Below, piece after piece: positions 9,263-14,408 of a DNA stretch of 14,408 nucleotides. The notes under the pieces are model-generated. The model made no database searches, was not told the DNA's origin, and saw nothing but the letters and a program-made list of their open reading frames with translations. The position numbers and the translations under genes were made by a program. The stretch lies in assembly GCF_000188695.1 (NCBI RefSeq), contig NW_004754932.1:1625969-1640376 (forward strand). The letters are read 5' to 3'. How positions within the stretch are numbered: the first letter of the stretch is position 1; each line of letters begins with the position of its first letter. This stretch comes from Salpingoeca rosetta. Lineage: Eukaryota > Opisthokonta > Choanoflagellata > Craspedida > Salpingoecidae.

Positions 9263-9844
9263 CCGTGGTTGAGTGTGGTTGAGTGAGAAGTGTGTGTGTG
9301 TGTGTTGGTGTTGGTGTTGGTTGGTTTGAGAGGGATTGTATGCGATAGTGAAGGATAACGCATGCGTTGATCACCGATTCCAGACTGCGCCCGTCTGTCT
9401 GTCTGGAGCGTTGCTTCGTCTTGTCCGACCTGACTGACCTTTCTTCTTTGTATTTGGGCTTCTCCTTTTGCTTCTCAGTGGGCTCTCATGCATACATGGA
9501 GTGATGTGGTTGTTGTTGTTGGTGGTGTTTGTTGTTGTCGTCTCAGTTGTTGTTGTGTCTTCACAGCATCAACCGTTCTTGCTGGCCTGTTTGCGCGTGT
9601 GCGCGCTTGCTTGATGATCTTATTGCACGATGGTCACGTGTGGTGCACGTGAACACAATACAGACAACGTCCGAATGCCTTTGCAGACGTGACGAGATGA
9701 GGATTGTGTTGAAGCACTTACAGCTGGATCAATACACATACAGATACAGACACACACGCACACACACGCACACACACACACACGTACAGACACGCACACA
9801 CGCACAAACACACACACACACGCACAAACACACACACACAGACA

Positions 9845-9881
<37 letters not shown>

Positions 9882-9891
9882 ACACAGAGCG
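9263..9891. other. Convergent intergenic region: 3' ends of EF-hand and GEP4 genes
   Basis: 629 bases lie between the TGA of the plus-strand gene and the TAG of the minus-strand GEP4 gene. They hold a GTGTTGGTGTTGG run (about 9290-9325), a TTGTTG-rich stretch (about 9508-9560), and a long imperfect CA tract (about 9747-9888). The CA tract starts 3' of the GEP4 stop codon and reads (GT)n in its 3' UTR. I see no supportable gene and no canonical AATAAA on either strand. Confidence 0.6.
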
Positions 9892-10031
9892 CTATTGTGG
9901 GTCTGGTGGGAAGCCCAGAGGTTTGGCCACCGTTCGCAGCAGCCAGTTCTCAAACCGACGCACCTATTGGGGGGTGTGGTGGTGGAGTAGCAGAAGGAGG
10001 GAGTGAGCGGAAACGGTGCAAGCAGCCGCCG

Positions 10032-10097
<66 letters not shown>

Positions 10098-10279
10098 TAG
10101 GCAAGCGTACCACGATGGCGGTGGTAGCGTCGCCCTGTTCAGTGAATGGCTGCGTGTGGATCGTGAGGCCACCAAGCCGCTTGCCCATGTACACGTCCGT
10201 CAGCAACTGTCAACGTGAAGAGAGGGTGTAGATGCACGTTGATGATAAGGTGCGAAGAGGTGTACGGCTCCAACCGCAA

Positions 10280-10330
<51 letters not shown>

Positions 10331-10757
10331 CACAGACGTCGACCCAGACAGACAGACAGACACACACACAACGTACGCGATCGCCGATGACAACGCAGCG
10401 GTGAGCGTCGTCTTGTGTGATGGAAAAGTGGTGAAGGATGTCTGAGATGCATTCCGGCTTCTTGCTGGATGGGTGGCGCAGGACGGGTACACCGAACCCT
10501 TGCTCGATGCTCTGAGCTTCTGCAAACCCCTTGTCGTCGCAGGAGCCAGCGGAGTTGGACACGATGACCACATTCTCCTTGCCAAAGGCTCCGAGGCACT
10601 CTGCCCACGCATCCTGCAAGCAGGCAGCGCAACGGGGAGCAAACACAGCCTTAGTGGCAGGGTTCGGAGGAGTGACGGAGAGGGAAGCGCGCACGGAGAC
10701 AGACACAGGCAGATACAGACACAGACCACAGACCACAGACAGACAGACAGACAGATA

Positions 10758-10832
<75 letters not shown>

Positions 10833-11042
10833 CACCTTGACGAGGGAGTGCAATGTGTTGGAGTATGGGAGCGCAATGCAGTTGTCCTTGTCGAAGATGA
10901 CATAGCGATAGCCGCGCGCACGCAGGTCTGCGAAGTTGCACTGGCGAATGTCTGTCACAGCGCAGTGCGGTGCAATGACCGATGCATCTCGCGCAGCCCT
11001 CCACGCTGCCCGAATCCCAGGTATGTTCAACCACTGCACCAT
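9892..11042 (-). CDS. GEP4: GEP4-type phosphatidylglycerophosphatase, HAD superfamily (4 exons, 203 aa)
   Basis: The family dephosphorylates phosphatidylglycerol-phosphate to phosphatidylglycerol, a step toward cardiolipin, in mitochondria. Minus-strand exons: 11042-10836, 10613-10377, 10206-10111, 9963-9892; all junctions phase 0, 612 nt, stop TAG. HAD motifs are all visible: motif [13 protein letters not shown] (D51 and D53), motif [11 protein letters not shown] (S88), motif III region LRHPSSKKP (K120/K121), and motif IV completed across a junction as VVIGDR-LLTDV (D147, D152). The C-terminal helix [15 protein letters not shown] ends the chain. Length is close to the ~185 aa yeast protein. 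The N-terminus is Arg/Ala-rich with no acidic residue before D19, compatible with mitochondrial targeting (inference). All three introns carry sense-strand GT-type repeats. The start is the ATG giving [10 protein letters not shown], just downstream of a CAA-repeat leader. Upstream on the same strand lies the beta-hydroxylase gene. Confidence 0.93.
10032..10096. repeat. (CA)n microsatellite in GEP4 intron 3
   Basis: About 32 uninterrupted CA dinucleotides, read as (GT)n in the GEP4 transcript, begin soon after the GTACGC donor (10110-10109) of the 147-base third intron. Confidence 0.95.
10283..10372. repeat. (CAGA)n tetranucleotide repeat in GEP4 intron 2
   Basis: About twelve CAGA/GACA units, then a second short run after CGTCGACC, lie in the intron 10376-10207. 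On the sense strand this is (TCTG)n immediately after the GTACGT donor. Confidence 0.9.
10735..10830. repeat. (CAGA)n plus (CA)n compound repeat in GEP4 intron 1
   Basis: A short CAGA run is followed by about 36 pure CA dinucleotides, ending five bases from the GTGGTT donor (10835-10834). In the GEP4 transcript the GT repeat thus starts almost at the donor site. Confidence 0.95.
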
Positions 11043-11061
11043 CTTCGCTGGTGTTGTCCGC

Positions 11062-11091
11062 TTTGTTGTTGTTGTTGTTGTTGTTGTTGTG
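11062..11091 (-). promoter_or_regulatory. (CAA)n 5' leader of GEP4
   Basis: On the minus strand about nine CAA triplets end some 20 bases upstream of the GEP4 ATG at 11042. Position and content mirror the CAA run before the EF-hand gene start. Confidence 0.55.
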
Positions 11092-11338
11092 AATGTGCCG
11101 TGAGATGGCAGTTGAGTGGCTCACTCAACACAACGATGTGGTTCTTGCGAGCGTTGATGATAAGGATGGTTCAGTAATGTAACAGCGCACGCTATGCTTT
11201 GCTACGCAGTGTGGGAGGTAGAAGGGCGAGCGGAGACAATGCAACAGGAGGAGTTCAAATACAAACAGCGGTCTTTGCGGATGCGAATCGAGAGGCGGGA
11301 GAGTGTGAGGAGATTGAGAGTCGATGCACACGCAGACA

Positions 11339-11339
<1 letters not shown>

Positions 11340-11371
<32 letters not shown>

Positions 11372-11410
11372 ACACACAGACACACAGACACACATGCACA
11401 AACACACAAA

Positions 11411-11484
<74 letters not shown>
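11340..11484. repeat. (CAGG)n followed by (CA)n
   Basis: A tetranucleotide CAGG run passes through CAGACACA variants into a long pure CA run. On the beta-hydroxylase sense strand the GT run falls in the 3' UTR or termination zone. Confidence 0.9.
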
Positions 11485-11487
<3 letters not shown>

Positions 11488-11507
11488 CAACAACACCAAC
11501 AACAGCG

Positions 11508-12907
11508 CTATTCGTCGGCGAGGATCTTGTAGACGGTGTGTGCGCCGACACCGGTCCCAATGGGAACAAGCATGATCCATGTGAGGAGGTTGTACACGAT
11601 GCGGGTGGTAATGGGGGAGCTCTTGACCCACGGCAGCCACTGCCACACCTTCTGCGTGATGATGGCTGCCAGCGCCGTCGCGCACACACGCGTCTCCATA
11701 TGGGCAAACTCCGGGCGGAGCACATCAAAGTTGACAATGAAGCGTGGTCTGTCCGTGTAGTTGAACGCCGTGTGCAAGTGTGCATCGCAGAACATGAGCA
11801 CCTTGCCCTCCTGCCACGGTCGCTGCTCCGTGCCAACCTTGAACCCGCACTCGGGCAGCGTGCCGGGCACAACGAGGCCAAGGTGGCAGCGGTAGTTGGC
11901 GTTGGTGTCGCCAAAGTGCGGCTTGATGGCTGAGTTGGGCTGGATCTGACTGAACGAGACGGAGACCATGTGCGGGATGCGCTCGAAGATGGCCATGGTG
12001 CGCGGGAACACCTTGGGCATCTCCGGGTGGTAGATGTTCCAGAACTTGAGGCCCAGTGCGCGCCAGCACTTCTTGGAGCTCATGAGGTGGTCGCCAAAGT
12101 AGGGGATGAGCGAGTTGTTGTGTCGGTTCAAGTACTGTTCCAACTCGTCGCGAATCACCGTCCAGTTGGCCTCCACATCCCGCACCCACTCGTGCTCGCT
12201 CGGTTCAAAGAAAAACGGGTCTTTCTGTCTCGGGCAAATGAGTGAGTGAGTGAGTGAGTGAGTGAGTGAGTGAGTGTGTGTGTGTGGGGGGGGGGAGTGA
12301 GTGTGCGAATGAGTGAGTGAGTGAGTGAGAGTGCGTGAGTGAGTGAGTGAGTGAGTGTGTATGAGTGAGTGGGTGGGTGGGTGAGTGAGGGAGTGAGTGA
12401 GCGGGTGGGTTTACGTGTGTGTGTGTACATGTGAAGCATCCAACGCAGAATCTCTTCTCCCACCTTGAGGTCTACTGTCTCCGGGGTGAAATGGCCCATG
12501 TATCTGCCGAACCCATAGTATGGGCGTCTGGTTCACACATGTCACAGAGGTGTGGCAAAGACTGTGAGGTGGGAGTGGGAGTGGAGGAAGGGCAAACACG
12601 AACACAGGAACACACACAGACACATATGAACAAACACACACACACAGACACACATACACACAGACACACACACAGACACACACAGACACACGCACAAACA
12701 CGCAGACGCACATACACACACACACCCACACCCATACCCCCACCCACACACACACACATCAACATACCTGCCGCTGTTGCCCCAAAACCAACCCATGGCA
12801 AGGTCTGAATCAAGCAAGCCCCCTCCTCTGCTCTTCAAGTTGTCACTGCTGCTGCGCTGCAACCTTGGTCTGCCCACGCAAATTTCCCACGGACACACGA
12901 AAGACAT
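11508..12907 (-). CDS. Aspartyl/asparaginyl beta-hydroxylase-family protein with C-terminal TM (3 exons, ~306 aa)
   Basis: Family members are Fe(II)/2-oxoglutarate dioxygenases that hydroxylate protein or lipid substrates (AspH/LpxO type). Minus-strand exons: 12907-12768, 12527-12464, 12224-11508, stop TAG. Exon 1 ends in phase 2 at GGCAG|GTATGT and joins exon 2 to read [16 protein letters not shown]. Exon 3 carries the domain: [24 protein letters not shown], then [20 protein letters not shown] (H171, the first metal-ligand position), [19 protein letters not shown] (H219, second ligand position) and [13 protein letters not shown] (R229, candidate 2-oxoglutarate contact). A hydrophobic segment near 276-296 ([11 protein letters not shown]) is a likely membrane anchor only ~10 residues from the end. 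The second donor is ambiguous: AAG|GTGGGA at 12463 joins CAG|AAA in phase 0, while CAT|GTACAC at 12428 with a GAG acceptor would add about a dozen residues. The start is the first ATG in frame ([10 protein letters not shown]). Confidence 0.85.
12236..12411. repeat. (GAGT)n tetranucleotide repeat in beta-hydroxylase intron 2
   Basis: Long GAGT runs broken by a GT run, a G9 run and GTGGGTGGGTGG variants fill the intron. On the sense strand they read (CACT)n, a pyrimidine-rich sequence leading to the CAG|AAAGAC acceptor at 12225. Confidence 0.9.
12596..12757. repeat. Imperfect (CA)n in beta-hydroxylase intron 1
   Basis: CA dinucleotides with CAGACACA and CACCCACACCCA variants lie in the 240-base intron 12767-12528. 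On the sense strand they read GT repeats beginning about ten bases after the GTATGT donor. Confidence 0.9.
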
Positions 12908-13524
12908 GTCAGCCGGTGAGAGCAGAGCTGTACACGTCACACAGTGGCGGTGCGCAGCTTGAACACCACTGTTTGCTCAACTCTATGGCACAGTGACGTA
13001 CGAACGTTGACAAGAAGGAAGCATGCTCACCAAACACACAGCCGACAACCACCCACCACCCACCACCCCTCAACAGCACCCCTCAACAGCACCCCACAAA
13101 CATGACACTCACGCAACCCACCACCACACAAGCGACAAGCAACAAGCTGCTGTCCTCTGTCCAGGCATTGAAGAAAAACGCATGAAATTATACGTCAATC
13201 GTCAAGCCTCGTTTTGCGCGCTGCTGTTTTGCTGTGTTGTCGTGAGGTCACAAACACACCGCCACGAGCCACTGCAAGCCCGCTCGAGCCTGCCTGCCTG
13301 CTTGCCTGCCACGAGGGATCACATCACGCATCTCACACCAGGCCACCACAACATAGATCAAACCGAGCGCAGTTGGAGGATATCGTGTCTTGTGAATGCT
13401 GTTGTTGTTGTGGGTGGTTTGGTACCGCCTGCTTGCGTTTGCAACGCTTGGATTTGCAGCACCTGTGTCCGTCGCCACTGTTCCAGCGCCGTTCACCCCA
13501 ATCACGCCTGCCGAGTTTATCACC
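12908..13524. promoter_or_regulatory. Divergent intergenic/promoter region
   Basis: 617 bases separate the beta-hydroxylase start (12907, minus) from the next gene's ATG (13525, plus). The region is free of long CA microsatellites, unlike every other spacer here. It contains CCACC-rich sequence and a tandem 13-mer CCTCAACAGCACC (13068-13093). Open frames across it look like random translation of His/Thr- and Cys-rich text. It should hold two promoters. No TATA or defined factor site was identified. Confidence 0.5.
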
Positions 13525-14279
13525 ATGGCTGACCAAGGACAAGTCGTCTTGACTGAAGAGGTGTGACTGTAACACACAAGTGTAGCAACATAAGCTTTGA
13601 TAAATGCTGCTCCCCCCGCCCACAACGCACTGTGAATGTGCCGTGTGCCTTGTTGCTGGTGTAGCTTGTTGGTGACGGTTTCGTTCCTTTTGTTTGACAC
13701 TCTCATGAAACCACTGACCCTCTTGCTCTCTTGTTGTTTTCTCTCGCGTATTATTTCATGTAGGTCAAGCACGACAACAAGCCAGTGACCGTCAAGATCA
13801 CCACCAACGAACTCATCGTGGTACCCCAAACGCGAAGGACCACGAAAGGTGTGGAGCGCAGATACCTTTTGCTTGCATTGTGTCGTGTGCGTGTGTTCAG
13901 TGTATGCATGTGCTGCTGACCGTGCATATGTGCTTTTGTGCAATGGGCGCTTGGTTGCTGTACTTGTGTATGCTTGAAGCGGTCCATCCTGTGCTGCACC
14001 TCGCAGCGCCCACTTGACTCAAACCGCCAGTCGCGCTGACTCTCAAACACACTTCGTCCACAAATCTACACTTGCAGCCGGCTATCTCAGCTTTGATGAC
14101 GTGTATGGCGTCCAATCTGGCACGAACCGCCGCGGCCAGCCCATGGTTGAGGTGTATGCGCTGCTGCACAGGGGCAAGAAGCGTGTTGACCGTATTGTGC
14201 CCATGGCTTGCCAGAGCACCGAGCAAGCGCAACGCATTGTCACCACCATTCGCGCCGTGCTGGCCGGCGTCGAGCCAGG

Positions 14280-14281
<2 letters not shown>
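13525..14281 (+). CDS. Putative lipid kinase (sphingosine/ceramide kinase-like) N-terminal region, partial
   Basis: Exons 13525-13560, 13764-13848 and 14078-14281 join in consistent phase (0, 1, 1) to give 108 residues: MADQGQVVLTEE, then VKHDNKPVTVKITTNELIVV, then across the next junction AGYLSFDDVYGVQSG, a MVEVYALLHRGKKRVDRIVP strand pair and an STEQAQRIVTTIRAVLAGV helix. The pattern (beta strands, an L/F-x-D-x-x-G-V strand, a basic stretch, then a C-terminal helix with averaged Ala/Ile) is PH-like and resembles the region before the catalytic domain in sphingosine and ceramide kinases. The catalytic domain, expected to begin with a nucleotide-binding NP-x-G-G-type motif, would be right of the window, so the family call is inference. 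The start is an ATG in TCACC context. The donor after exon 3 merges into a (GT)n run, leaving its exact position open by a few bases. Confidence 0.6.

Positions 14282-14372
<91 letters not shown>
14282..14372. repeat. Pure (GT)n microsatellite at splice donor
   Basis: About 45 uninterrupted GT dinucleotides begin at the donor GT itself (14282-14283) after CCAGGAG. This intron of the plus-strand gene therefore starts inside the repeat. Confidence 0.95.
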
Positions 14373-14373
<1 letters not shown>

Positions 14374-14408
14374 TAGGTAGGTAGTAGTACGTACGTACGT
14401 ACGTACGT
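14373..14408. repeat. (GTAG)n then self-complementary (ACGT)n at the window end
   Basis: Three GTAG-type units are followed by at least five ACGT units, continuing past the window edge. ACGT is its own reverse complement, so the run can form a hairpin or cruciform. It is intronic by position. Confidence 0.85.

Larger units (their letters stand above)
11043..11507. other. Spacer between beta-hydroxylase (3' end) and GEP4 (5' end) with repeats
   Basis: 465 bases between two minus-strand genes. It holds the GEP4 CAA leader, roughly 250 bases of unique sequence (about 11092-11335) that should include the GEP4 promoter, a (CAGG)n run of about seven units (11340-11370), a mixed CAGACACA stretch, and about 35 CA dinucleotides (11414-11484) lying about 24 bases after the beta-hydroxylase stop. 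No supportable gene was found. Confidence 0.6.

Noticed and set aside
9529..9746. Possible short gene after the EF-hand gene (Leu/Cys-rich plus-strand frame)
   Set aside because: The frame runs into a CA repeat and overlaps the 3' zone of GEP4. There are no motifs or splice logic, so it is treated as convergent 3' sequence.
13023..13532. Plus-strand 169-codon frame before the lipid-kinase-like gene
   Set aside because: Composition is irregular (His/Pro then Cys-rich), there is no recognisable motif, and it runs into the start of the next gene in another frame. It is more likely promoter sequence.

Overview
This window is nuclear DNA from a eukaryote. It is intron-dense, uses GT-AG splicing and the standard code, and carries very many (CA)n/(GT)n and related short tandem repeats, which sit almost entirely in introns and between genes. 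The exons are GC-rich and the genes compact. The mix of a synaptobrevin-type R-SNARE, an EF-hand protein, a GEP4-type mitochondrial phosphatase and a lipid-kinase-like N-terminus fits a unicellular relative of animals. A choanoflagellate such as Salpingoeca is my best guess, but that is inference from style and gene content, not proof.

Layout, left to right. (1) Minus strand, 128-604 (perhaps to 795): two certain exons of a VAMP/synaptobrevin R-SNARE, whose 3' end lies outside the window. (2) 796-1420: a divergent intergenic/promoter region. (3) Plus strand, 1421-9262: a nine-exon gene for a protein of about 1908 aa with two canonical EF-hand loops followed by a huge low-complexity tail (poly-Ser, RG/RGG, poly-Gln, very acidic stretches). 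I reconstructed it exon by exon; intron phases agree throughout, and both EF-hand loops are completed exactly across splice junctions. (4) 9263-9891: a convergent intergenic region. (5) Minus strand, 9892-11042: a complete four-exon gene of 203 aa for a GEP4-type phosphatidylglycerophosphatase (cardiolipin pathway). (6) 11043-11507: a spacer rich in repeats. (7) Minus strand, 11508-12907: a three-exon gene of 306 aa for an aspartyl/asparaginyl beta-hydroxylase-family protein with a C-terminal membrane segment. (8) 12908-13524: a second divergent promoter region. (9) Plus strand, 13525-14281: the first three exons of a gene whose N-terminus resembles the regulatory region of sphingosine/ceramide-type lipid kinases; it continues beyond the window.

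The genes look like ordinary neighbours, not one pathway, although two (GEP4 and the putative lipid kinase) act on lipids. I found no mobile element, CRISPR array, RNA gene or obvious new multi-gene system. The most unusual signals are architectural. Complementary GT and CA repeats flank an exon of 3n length. Many introns are a multiple of three long and free of stop codons, so their retention would keep the frame. Two genes share a (CAA)n 5' leader.
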